Shown: piece after piece, positions 1 to 8,138 of the stretch
Layout of the letters: every line of letters begins with the position of its first letter
How positions within the stretch are numbered: the stretch's first letter is position 1
Source of the DNA: Thiodiazotropha sp037384425
Lineage (GTDB): Bacteria; Pseudomonadota; Gammaproteobacteria; Chromatiales; Chromatiaceae
Length of the DNA stretch: 64,000 nt
Direction of reading: 5' to 3'
Assembly (NCBI GenBank): GCA_037384425.1
Contig: JARROA010000022.1
Location: 1-64,000 of the forward strand
Made by a program: the position numbers and the translations under genes
The notes under the pieces: generated by a model
What the model saw: the letters and a program-made list of their open reading frames with translations, nothing else
The model's database searches: none
What the model was told of the DNA's origin: nothing

Positions 1-168
1 CCGGTATCACCACCGGTATCACCACCGGTATCACCACCGGTATCACCACCGGTATCGCCACCGGTATCGCCACCGGTATCGCCACCGGTATCACCACCGG
101 TATCACCACCGGTATCGCCGCCGGTATCGCCACCGGTATCGCCACCGGCATCACCGCCAGTGTTACCA
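1..168. repeat. 12-bp tandem repeat (minisatellite) coding a GGDT linker
   Basis: About 13-14 head-to-tail copies of ccggtatcacca or ccggtatcgcca, with the last two or three units degenerate. Read on the minus strand they encode Gly-Gly-Asp-Thr repeats. The array continues past the window start, so its total length is unknown. Unit length is a multiple of 3, so copy-number change would keep the frame. Confidence 0.95.
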
Positions 169-2633
169 CCTGCGTCCGCGCCTTTGCCATTAACGCTAAA
201 ATCGCTCGGCATAGCCGAACCACCCGGCGAGGCGATGAAGCCGAAGCTGGCCTGCGCGCCGGGTGCGATATTATCGTTCCAGCCGGCACTCTGGATCACA
301 TAGTGCGTGCCTTCATGGGAGACGATCTTTGCATTCCAGATCTGTCCGATCTCGAAACTGGCGTCGAACGCGATCTCCCAGCCGTTGATCTCCGACGACC
401 CCGTATTAGCGACGGTCGCCATTCCCTGAAACGAAGCGCCCCAATCATTGACGTTCTTCATCGTCACCTGGGTGGAGAGTGCATCGCCGCCTCCGCCCTG
501 ACCGGCGTCGGGTCTCGTTGCATCGGCCACAGTGATCTCGGCAGGCATCTGTTTACCGCCAGGATTACCGATAAAACCGAACCTGACCTCACTGCCGGGC
601 GCGATCGCCTTGTTCCATGAAGCCGCCTTGATCACATAGGTCTTGCCTGTATGCGAAACGATCTCCGCGTTCCAGACCTGGCCGATGTTGAAGTCGGCAT
701 CAAAGGTGATCGTCCAGCTGCCGATTCGGGTATTGGTGTCGTTGACGATCACCGCCTCGCCCTGGAAGGCACTACCCCAATCACCTGCCTTGTTGATACT
801 GGCCTTGCCCACATGGGCAGGCGCACTACCACCACCACTGTTGCCGCCACCGGTACTCTCCTGTGTGACGGTCACCGTGGTCGCATCCGCGTCCATGGCA
901 CCGCTGTCGTCATAGACTGTCAAAGTGACGTTGTAGGTACCCGGCTGCGCATAACTGTGAGAGGGCTTATCGCCACTACCGATGGAACCATCACCGAAGT
1001 TCCAGTCGTATGCGACGATAGAGCCGTCGGCATCGGACGAACCGCTACCATCGAACTGCACCGCCTGGTTGACCTTGGCGCTGTAGGGTCCCTTGGCATC
1101 CGAAGTCGGGGCCAGGTTGCCTTGGCCGATTACCGCGGTGGCGGAGGCCGTATCCATCAGGCCGTCGTTATCCTGCACCTGCAGGGTGACATTGTAGCTA
1201 CCCTCTTTGCTGTAGGTATGCGAGACATTAGCGCCGCTGGCTGTGCCGCCATCGCCAAAGTCCCAGACATAGGCGACGATGGAGCCGTCGGCATCCTCAC
1301 TGCCGTCGCTGCTGAACGGCAGCGCCATATTCACCGTGCCCGAGTAGGGGCCGTTGGCCACGGCCACCGGCGCCTGCTTGTCCACTTCACCGATTTTCGC
1401 CGTGGTCATCCCCATGCCGCTCAAGCCACCGTTGTCGGTCACCTTGAGGGTGATGTTATAGGTGCCAGCAGTGCTGTAGGTGTGCGAAGGATTGGCTCCG
1501 TTGCCGGTGGTGCCGTCGCCGAAGTCCCAAGCATAGCTGCTGATCGAACCGTCGGGATCCATGGAGCCGGTGGCATCGAAGACCAGCTTCTCACCCGCGG
1601 TGGCGATGTAGGGTCCGGCGGGATCCGCCGTCGGTGCCTGATTGGCCGGATCGACACTCACCGAGGTCGCCACGGAGTCGACGGCATTGCCATCGTCGGT
1701 CACCGTCAGCGTGACGTTGTAAGTTCCCTTGGAAGTATAAGTGTGCGTCGGCTTGACGCCCGACCCAGTAGCACCGTCACCAAAGCTCCAGTCATAGCTG
1801 ACGATGCTGCCGTCAGAATCGGACGAACCGCTGCCATCGAATTCGACCGCCTTGCCGGCGTCAGTCGTATAGGGACCCTTGGCATCCGCGGTCGGTGGCT
1901 GGTTGCCGGCACCGATAGTAACTTGCGCAGTCTCGGTTGCGCTGTCGCCCGCATCGTCGGTAACGATCAGTGTCACACTGTAGGTGCCGGTCGCTGCGTA
2001 AGTATGGCTCACCTTAGCGCCAGTACCGGTGCTGCCGTCGCCAAAATCCCAGGCGTAACCGACCAGAGTGCCGTCACTGTCCGAAGAGTTGGAGGCGTCG
2101 AACGCAAGAGCAATCTTCTCGGTGCCGCTGTAGGGACCGCCGATATCGGCTACAGGCGGCTGATTGGCCGCTGCCGCATCCAGCATACCCGTGATGAGTT
2201 CGAGAGGCGCCGCGTTCGTGGAAACCGTTCCGGCGCTGGTATCGTAGGTGGTGCTGATGACATTGTTTGGACCTTCCGTCCAGCCCGGCTGGGTATTGGC
2301 CTTGATCTCTTCCAGGTTGGTGGTGCCGTTCGGATCATTGTCCGAGTTCAGGGACTCGATGGCCTTGATCGATTCAGTGACGCTCAGGCTCTTATTTTTC
2401 TGGGAAAAGTCCCATCCATAGGCATTGAGCTGACTGTATTGAGTTGTATGACAGATGCCGCACGGAACGTCAAAACTCTCTTCGGAAGTCGAGTCGGGGT
2501 AGGTCGATCGCCAACTTGTGAGATATGAGCTTTTCGCCAGAACCGGAGGGGAGATGGTGAGGACACCGAGGGAAGCAAGAGCAGAAACCAAAACCAATCG
2601 CGAAGGGAGCGACCACGGACTCCTGGGATGCAT
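1..2633 (-). CDS. Secreted CxxCH / PKD / CBM2-like multidomain protein (partial, C-terminus beyond window)
   Basis: The frame is open from ATG at 2633 to the window edge (877 codons), with GGAG just upstream. Seen in order: a signal peptide (about residues 1-33, ending VLA-K), a haem-binding type motif CGICH (58-62) followed by QLNAYG, then DNDPNGTTNLEEI, a calcium-binding-like motif often found after such CxxCH segments. Five PKD domains follow (roughly 2162-856), each with GPY, WDFGDG or WSFGDG, and SHTY or THTY signatures. Two CBM2-like modules follow (about 815-545 and 480-200), with WNAEIV or WNAKIV and SWN..IAPG..FGF. Then comes a Gly-Gly-Asp-Thr linker coded by a 12-bp tandem repeat. 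I infer a secreted or surface polysaccharide-binding protein; any catalytic domain would lie outside the window. Whether haem is really attached is uncertain. Confidence 0.85.
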   Translation of the reverse strand, partial: MHPRSPWSLPSRLVLVSALASLGVLTISPPVLAKSSYLTSWRSTYPDSTSEESFDVPCGICHTTQYSQLNAYGWDFSQKNKSLSVTESIKAIESLNSDNDPNGTTNLEEIKANTQPGWTEGPNNVISTTYDTSAGTVSTNAAPLELITGMLDAAAANQPPVADIGGPYSGTEKIALAFDASNSSDSDGTLVGYAWDFGDGSTGTGAKVSHTYAATGTYSVTLIVTDDAGDSATETAQVTIGAGNQPPTADAKGPYTTDAGKAVEFDGSGSSDSDGSIVSYDWSFGDGATGSGVKPTHTYTSKGTYNVTLTVTDDGNAVDSVATSVSVDPANQAPTADPAGPYIATAGEKLVFDATGSMDPDGSISSYAWDFGDGTTGNGANPSHTYSTAGTYNITLKVTDNGGLSGMGMTTAKIGEVDKQAPVAVANGPYSGTVNMALPFSSDGSEDADGSIVAYVWDFGDGGTASGANVSHTYSKEGSYNVTLQVQDNDGLMDTASATAVIGQGNLAPTSDAKGPYSAKVNQAVQFDGSGSSDADGSIVAYDWNFGDGSIGSGDKPSHSYAQPGTYNVTLTVYDDSGAMDADATTVTVTQESTGGGNSGGGSAPAHVGKASINKAGDWGSAFQGEAVIVNDTNTRIGSWTITFDADFNIGQVWNAEIVSHTGKTYVIKAASWNKAIAPGSEVRFGFIGNPGGKQMPAEITVADATRPDAGQGGGGDALSTQVTMKNVNDWGASFQGMATVANTGSSEINGWEIAFDASFEIGQIWNAKIVSHEGTHYVIQSAGWNDNIAPGAQASFGFIASPGGSAMPSDFSVNGKGADAGGNTGGDAGGDTGGDTGGDTGGDTGGDTGGDTGGDTGGDTGGDTGGDTGGDTGGDT

Positions 2634-4275
2634 CGAACTACTCCTTAACTTTTTCTTGTTCACATGAAGGCCAACCTGGAAGTCTCACACCATGCTCAAT
2701 TCCATTGGTTATGACCAATGGGCACAGTCAAAACACACGATCGGCGCATCGCTGACAAACCCTGCCAGACTGATTTCGATTTCAACGTCCTTATTCAAAA
2801 TAATTTCCCTATCGATGGTGTGGATGGTAATGGGATGAGATATGTCGAACTTGGAAACGTGTCACAAATTATCAAGGAGATTGATAGCACAACAAACTCA
2901 AGTTGAACCTTATCTCAACCCCCTTGTGTACAACGCATAACGACAAGGTGTTTCTTAAGTTACAATTAACTTCAGCTCTATTGAGTGGTGAGATAAAAGA
3001 AGAAAAAAGCTATGCAATTGTCCGCTGTTGCATCAGCGTTATCACTGTAATAGACGGAAGCTTGCAGCCGCCAGAGACCAACTCACAAACAGATCCGATG
3101 CCGGTAAAGACCTTATACGTGCGCCACTACTTGACGTCGCTCACAGAACGACTAAAAAAGGAGAGATCGGAGTGCAGACACGAACAGAAGGCACCATGAA
3201 AAGCCGGCCCTAGAAGTACGACAGCGGCTTTTGATGCAAACGCTGACGGCAAGCACAGAGCAATCTGACGATTACCATTTTGCGCCCGAATCGATAATGC
3301 ATCAGTCAGTCGCTTTCGCGAGCCATGCCGATCAACGATCGCCCCTCAACCTTTCACTGAGTATTCATGCCGTTCCAACTATTTCATATCACAGACAGGC
3401 GCAGAATAATTACACCTTTTTGGATTGCCACCGTCCCCGAAGGACGATTCACGAAACAAAAGACACCTCATAGCGAAAGAGTCATGCACGACTGGCTGCA
3501 GTGCAAACACTGGCCGCCAACTTGTCAACATCAGCAACTACACCGATAACGTCAGCGACAAACCGAAGCGGTAGAAACACCTGGAGCATTACAATCTCTA
3601 TGAATATAAAGAGGTAGGTAACCGACAAGCACTACAACGAAACATCTGACACCATTCAGCTCGGCTATTCTGTTACTACTCCTCAACAACATAGAGGGGG
3701 TATTTGCAAAACATCATCGATACCACCGACATTGATGCCGATCCCCTGGTCCATATCACCGTACTGCCCCGCTACGTGGGCATCGCAGACATCTTTTCTG
3801 TCTGACCGGCGACAGCAACCTACTGGACAGATTGCATTGAGCCCGACAACAGCAATCCCCGCCGCCCATCTGAAGACAGCTATGCATTTTCCCGTCAACC
3901 CCATCTGTCGCCTTATACCTGAATTGTGACCTGTCCTCCTTTACACCATTATTAATAAGCGATCCCTGATCGATTCACGAATCGATCTATGGCGGTGCGA
4001 TTCTCGCCTTTAGCGAACAATTCGTGACAGTTGGATGATAGGAACCAAACATGGTTGAAACCTGAAGGAAAGTCACAAATCATTCAATCAAAATGGAAAA
4101 TTTTCCGACACTTATTGCCGCGCAAAGCGCTTAGCCATTCACTTGGACAGTCCCGTCAGCGCCCCCAAGCTTAAACCCCCGCGCCAACAGGAGTGCGGCT
4201 CAGCGGCGGCAATCCCCATCACCAGCCCGCTCGCCACCGGCGCCTTGGCTAAACCGCCTCGGTACATCTCGGGCG
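2634..4275. other. Long stretch with no convincing gene
   Basis: About 1.6 kb, more AT-rich than its surroundings. Only short open frames (60-105 codons) occur, none with a recognisable domain, and their codon use does not resemble the neighbouring genes. A short stretch near 3710-3930 reads like protein in one frame but is broken by a stop. This may be decayed sequence. No RNA gene, repeat or mobile element was recognised. Confidence 0.5.
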
Positions 4276-4787
4276 CGTCCTTACTATCTGGTCAACGCTA
4301 TGGAGGAGAGCCCGTTGCAGGAGGAGCTGTTCGATTGCGCAGAGGGCCCCTTAGAAAAGATCGAGTTCTCCAACGGACATCGTGACGCTGCAAAGCGGTT
4401 CTCGGAACACTCGCGAGTCCTACAAAGCGGCCTCCTGCATGGATGCGGCATCATCGAACTGTTCAAGTCCCTCGGTGTCAAGATGATGCCCGAGCTGAAG
4501 AACCCCAGCGTGGAGAAGCCATTCCAAGGTGAATACACCCAGGACGCGTACGCTCAGCAGATGATCGACGAGCACAGGGACGCGGGGGTGAAGCCCAGCA
4601 GGCTTTCGCCCAGTCGTTCAACCTGGAAGACATTCTCTACTGGATCGCCAACGAACCCCGATTCGGCCACCTGGCGTTCTTGCTGGACGCTATCGACAAT
4701 CCCACACACGCGCCGGCATCAATCGACACCATCTCCACCCTCGCCACGCAAGTGGTCAACTACTAAGCAAACTGTATGGATCTTTGA
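4276..4787 (+). pseudogene. Decayed glycerophosphodiester phosphodiesterase (GDPD) fragment
   Basis: Three frames must be stitched together to follow the family. RPYYLVNAME..SPLQEEL..C.EGP and FSNGHRDA lie in one frame, ESYKAASCM in a second, and IIELFKSLGVKMMPELK plus YTQDAYAQQMIDE back in the first. QSFNLEDILYWIANEPRFG comes after another shift near 4590. The family C-terminus TYYANCMGL appears as NY-stop-ANCMDL, with a TAA at 4764 and the natural stop at 4785-4787. Relative to typical members, the metal-binding segment after GHRGA (ECDVTFT region) and a later block are missing, and GHRGA itself reads GHRDA. The family assignment rests on remembered consensus. The gene is clearly dead, and the unrelated GDPD at 36128 is intact. 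Confidence 0.75.
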
Positions 4788-5225
4788 CGCGCTCTACACC
4801 CGCCACCCCTCTGTGGCGGCGGGCTTCCTGACCTCCGACGCAACCGGACACGACACCTTGAGCCCATGGCACCGGCGCGACAGCGGCCGGCTCGAGTCCG
4901 GCTCGGTGTGACAAACCCCGCATAAACTGTGGCCATGATCGGCTTGCGACCGTATCAAGATCTTCAGTAAGCTGCCGAAAAAGAACTTGTCGGGTCGAGG
5001 TCGTTCAGATCGCACTTCCTCTCTCGATAAATGCGCGTCTGCACTGAAGCCGCTGACCCGGCTGAGCAGTAGATAGCAATAACCCCCTGATAAGAATAGA
5101 TTCACGGGTACGGGCAATCTCGCAAACGAGCGGAAATGAAGGCATGGATTTCACGCTCGTCTACTGTCCGATCCCCGAATGCATTGCGATTCTCGACGCA
5201 AGTATAAAAAACAACGGTAGACACG
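4788..5225. other. Gene-free stretch before the diguanylate cyclase gene
   Basis: About 440 bp without a supportable gene. A GC-rich hairpin lies at about 4800-4819 (CCGCCAC, loop, GTGGCGG), just after the GDPD remnant, without a T-run. Upstream of the ATG at 5226 there is no strong Shine-Dalgarno sequence; nothing else was recognised. Confidence 0.4.
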
Positions 5226-6164
5226 ATGGGTACTGAACGACCGAAAGTCCTCATTATCGATGACGACAAACGCTACCTGCGGAGCCTGGAGGCCCTGCTG
5301 CAACCCCAATACACGGTCATCACCGACTGTGACAGCCTCAATGCCCTCGGCATCGCCATGACCGAGCATCCTTACCTGATCATGCTCGATCTGATGATGG
5401 ATAACATCGACGGCTTTCAGGTCATACGGGAACTCAAACAGAATCTGGAAACGGCAGACATCCCGATTATTATCATCACTGGTTCGCATGAGATCGACGA
5501 CGAAACCCTCTGCCTGCGCCTCGGTGCGGTCGACTACATCACCAAGCCCTTCAATCCGGAGATCGTCAAGGCGCGTGTACACACCCATGTTGAGCTGAAG
5601 CGCCAGAAAGAACTGTTGAAGACCCTCTCCTATCAGGACGGCCTGACGGGCATTGCCAACCGCCGACATTTCGACGATGCCCTGATCAGGGAACATCGCC
5701 GCTGCATGCGAATCGGCGCACCCCTGTCAGCACTCATGATCGATATCGATTTCTTCAAGAAATACAACGATATCTATGGCCATCTGACGGGCGACGACTG
5801 CCTTAAGCTAGTGGCCAAGAGCATGCAGTCCGATCTCAATCGTTCCAGCGATGTGCTGGCCCGCTACGGTGGCGAGGAGTTTGTCTGCATCCTGCCCGAT
5901 ACCGACATGGACGGAGCCCGTACCATCGCCGAGAATCTTCGTAACGGCATCATAAATCAACAAATTCCCCATAGCGCGGGTATTGAACAGGTGGTCACCG
6001 TCAGTATCGGCGTGGTCTCCGGCCAGCCCAGTGAAGGGATCGATCCGCGCAGGTTTCTGATGTTGGCGGATCACTGTCTCTATAAGGCCAAGATTTACGG
6101 ACGCAACCGCATCCATGCAGAGACCTTGCACGAGGAGTCCCTGAGGCCGACCGGATCGAACTGA
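5226..6164 (+). CDS. PleD-like response regulator with GGDEF diguanylate cyclase domain
   Basis: 312 residues. Residues 1-125 are a receiver domain: acidic triad DDD 12-14, phospho-acceptor D55 in MLDLMMD, and K107 in ITKPF. Residues about 140-300 are a GGDEF domain with an intact active site GGEEF at 215-219. The inhibitory c-di-GMP site RSSD is at 206-209, exactly five residues before the active site. The protein should therefore make cyclic di-GMP from two GTP, be controlled by phosphorylation, and show product inhibition. It has no membrane segment and no adjacent kinase gene, so its input is unknown. It stands alone between a degraded region and a convergent gene. Confidence 0.93.
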   Translation: MGTERPKVLIIDDDKRYLRSLEALLQPQYTVITDCDSLNALGIAMTEHPYLIMLDLMMDNIDGFQVIRELKQNLETADIPIIIITGSHEIDDETLCLRLGAVDYITKPFNPEIVKARVHTHVELKRQKELLKTLSYQDGLTGIANRRHFDDALIREHRRCMRIGAPLSALMIDIDFFKKYNDIYGHLTGDDCLKLVAKSMQSDLNRSSDVLARYGGEEFVCILPDTDMDGARTIAENLRNGIINQQIPHSAGIEQVVTVSIGVVSGQPSEGIDPRRFLMLADHCLYKAKIYGRNRIHAETLHEESLRPTGSN

Positions 6165-6200
6165 GCTTCCGCGGGCCGACTCGCAAGCTCAATCCCCCCG

Positions 6201-7019
6201 TCAGTCTCCGGAACAGCCAAGGACAATATAGCCACCGGACCGCTCATCGCGCTCCAGCTGGAGAATGCCGTGGCTCTGTGCCTCCTCCAGCAGATCACCG
6301 AAGGAGTGAAATCCGTAATAGGATTCGCTGAAGCCCGGTTTACGCCGTTTCAGGGTCTGCTTGATCATCGACCCCCAGATCTTCTCCCCCTCTCCCCGCT
6401 CTTCCAGCAGCGCCTGATAAGTGCCGACAATTAGATTCCAGGCATCCTGCTTTTTGCTCTCGGGTGTCATCTCGGCCTCTTTCGCCGAGGACTTGGCACT
6501 CTTCTTGGTCGTCTTTGTGCTGCGTTTGCGCTGCGGACGCTCGCGCTTGACCAGATCATCGTAATAGATGAACTCGTCACAGTTGGCGATCAACAGGTCT
6601 GAGGTGGAATTCTTCACCCCGAGGCCGATCACCGTCTTGTTGTTCTCACGCAATTTGCTCACCAGCGGTGAAAAATCGGAATCACCGCTGATGATGACGA
6701 AGGTGTCGACATGCTCCTTGGTATAACAGAGATCGAGGGCATCCACCACCAGCCGGATATCGGCCGAATTCTTTCCCGATTGCCGTACATGGGGAATCTC
6801 GATCAGTTCAAAGGAGGCTTCATGCATAGGGGGACGAAAATTCTTGTAGCGGGACCAGTCGGCGTAGGCCTTTTTGACCACGATATTGCCTTTCAACAAG
6901 AGTTTCTCCAGCACCTTGATGATATCGAAGTCGGCATAGTCGGCTTCCCGTACGCCAAGCGCCACATTTTCGAAGTCGCAGAAGAGCGCCATGATCTTGG
7001 TATCCGCTGTCTGTGTCAT
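6201..7019 (-). CDS. NYN-domain protein with C-terminal LOTUS (OST-HTH) domain
   Basis: 272 residues. The N-terminal half is a NYN/LabA-type PIN-like nuclease fold: FCDFENV near the start, an SGKNSADIRLVVDAL segment, and IISGDSDFSPLV, supplying the acidic metal-binding residues expected of this family. A Lys/Arg/Ser-rich linker (about 165-190) leads to a LOTUS/OST-HTH domain (about 195-270, with WGSMIKQTLKRRKPGF and GFHSFGDLLEEA), a domain that binds RNA in other proteins. A role in RNA turnover is inferred from domain families only. It converges on the diguanylate cyclase gene and lies just upstream of, and in the same direction as, nothing obvious. Confidence 0.85.
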   Translation of the reverse strand: MTQTADTKIMALFCDFENVALGVREADYADFDIIKVLEKLLLKGNIVVKKAYADWSRYKNFRPPMHEASFELIEIPHVRQSGKNSADIRLVVDALDLCYTKEHVDTFVIISGDSDFSPLVSKLRENNKTVIGLGVKNSTSDLLIANCDEFIYYDDLVKRERPQRKRSTKTTKKSAKSSAKEAEMTPESKKQDAWNLIVGTYQALLEERGEGEKIWGSMIKQTLKRRKPGFSESYYGFHSFGDLLEEAQSHGILQLERDERSGGYIVLGCSGD

Positions 7020-7052
7020 TGTGCGGCCTCCGGGCCTGTTGTCATGTAAAGG

Positions 7053-8090
7053 TTAAAGTACGAGTTTGAAGTGACGCAATGCGCCGTTCTTTCCGCCGTC
7101 GAAAGCGATCAGAAGTTCGATTCGATTACCCTGCTGAGAGATTAATGTCATAGCCTCGCCCTTGTAACCCCGTTCGACCGGTATCTCGCCCAAGTGACGC
7201 ACCTTGCCCCGTTCGCCATCCTGACCCGGCAGTTGATCCCGTCCGTTCCAGAGGTAGAGATGAAAACCGCCCGGTCCGTCCCCGACCGGGCCGGCAAGGA
7301 TGAGAAAACCCTGCCGTCCCAATGCGAGCATGCTGCGAATGCCCAGACCATCGAGACGGATGAATTTGAGTTCGTGGCGTTTTTCGAAGCTGTCGAAATC
7401 CCCCACCAGCACCGGCACCCAGTTGTCCCGCAACACGGGACCGCGAAATCCGACATAGAGCAAGCCATCGGCATAGGCCAATCCCTCGATATCGATCCCA
7501 TTCTCTTTGCTGGGCAGTTTGGTGAAGGGCTTGAGCAGTGAAGACCGGTTGATGCTCTTCCACAGCGAGATCGTCTCGGGTTTGCCTTGCGGATTGCCCT
7601 CTTCATCGAGCGACAACCGTAGCATGATCCTTCTCGCCTTCTCGGAGCGGATGGGCTCGAGCTGCTTGAGGCCCTCTCCTCTCGACCCCTTGGCCTGCGC
7701 GTCCAGGAGACGTCGCTTGGCGGAATGGGAACCGACCAGATAGAGATAGCGTTCGCCGTCAAAGGCCATCGCCTCGATATCGTACTCATCGCCTTTCGAG
7801 GGTTTCTTGACCGGCTTGCCATTCTTGAGGCCATAGGTTGCCTGCAGCCGGTATCCCGTGGCGGGATTGCCGCTCAGGCGCTGCAGGTCCCGCCCCTCGT
7901 CCGCCGCCACGAACAGCGACCCGGCCACCTGTTCGATGGCACTGATGTCGTGATCGGCGAACAGTGTTCCCGACACTCTGACCGAGTCTGCCGACGTGAG
8001 CCCGTCAGCAAACACCGAGGACAGCGGCATCGAGAGCAACACCATGAGTTGCAGGCTTGTGCGAAGACCACCGCGACCGGCTCGTTTCAT
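7053..8090 (-). CDS. DUF3616-family exported protein
   Basis: 345 residues. The protein begins with a signal peptide (basic MKRAGRGG, hydrophobic stretch, cleavage near VFA-D). The body has repeated beta-propeller-like strands with conserved DIEAMAF, GIDIEGLAYADGLLYVGFRGP and KGEAMTLI segments, typical of the DUF3616 family. The function of that family is not known; the fold suggests a binding or enzymatic propeller in the periplasm. The start is well supported by a GGGAGGAGGGG purine run just before the ATG. It is divergent from narX. Confidence 0.75.
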   Translation of the reverse strand: MKRAGRGGLRTSLQLMVLLSMPLSSVFADGLTSADSVRVSGTLFADHDISAIEQVAGSLFVAADEGRDLQRLSGNPATGYRLQATYGLKNGKPVKKPSKGDEYDIEAMAFDGERYLYLVGSHSAKRRLLDAQAKGSRGEGLKQLEPIRSEKARRIMLRLSLDEEGNPQGKPETISLWKSINRSSLLKPFTKLPSKENGIDIEGLAYADGLLYVGFRGPVLRDNWVPVLVGDFDSFEKRHELKFIRLDGLGIRSMLALGRQGFLILAGPVGDGPGGFHLYLWNGRDQLPGQDGERGKVRHLGEIPVERGYKGEAMTLISQQGNRIELLIAFDGGKNGALRHFKLVL

Positions 8091-8103
8091 CCCCCTCCTC
8101 CCC

Positions 8104-8131
8104 CTGACGATGCGCTGCCTTACAGTATACT
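8104..8131 (+). promoter_or_regulatory. Candidate sigma-70 promoter of narXL
   Basis: CTGACG (8104-8109), 16-bp spacer, then TATACT (8126-8131). The -10 sits inside a perfect 12-bp palindrome ACAGTATACTGT (8122-8133). Initiation would fall near 8138, which would leave the GTG at 8139 without a leader and so favours the later TTG start for narX. Confidence 0.4.
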
Positions 8132-8138
8132 GTGCTGA

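Noticed and set aside
651..2528. 625-codon plus-strand open frame
   Set aside because: It is the antisense shadow of the PKD/CBM2 gene, with a His/Val/Gly-rich composition typical of such shadows and no domain.
2718..3549. Several 60-98-codon frames
   Set aside because: Overlapping, no recognisable domains, no convincing start signals; treated as non-coding.
4794..5117. 107-codon minus-strand frame
   Set aside because: Unusual Cys/Ser/Arg-rich composition, no start signal, no domain; overlaps the pseudogene tail.
8122..8133. ACAGTATACTGT palindrome as a LexA-type operator
   Set aside because: LexA boxes run CTG...CAG with an 8-10 bp AT-rich middle; here the order is reversed and the middle is too short.
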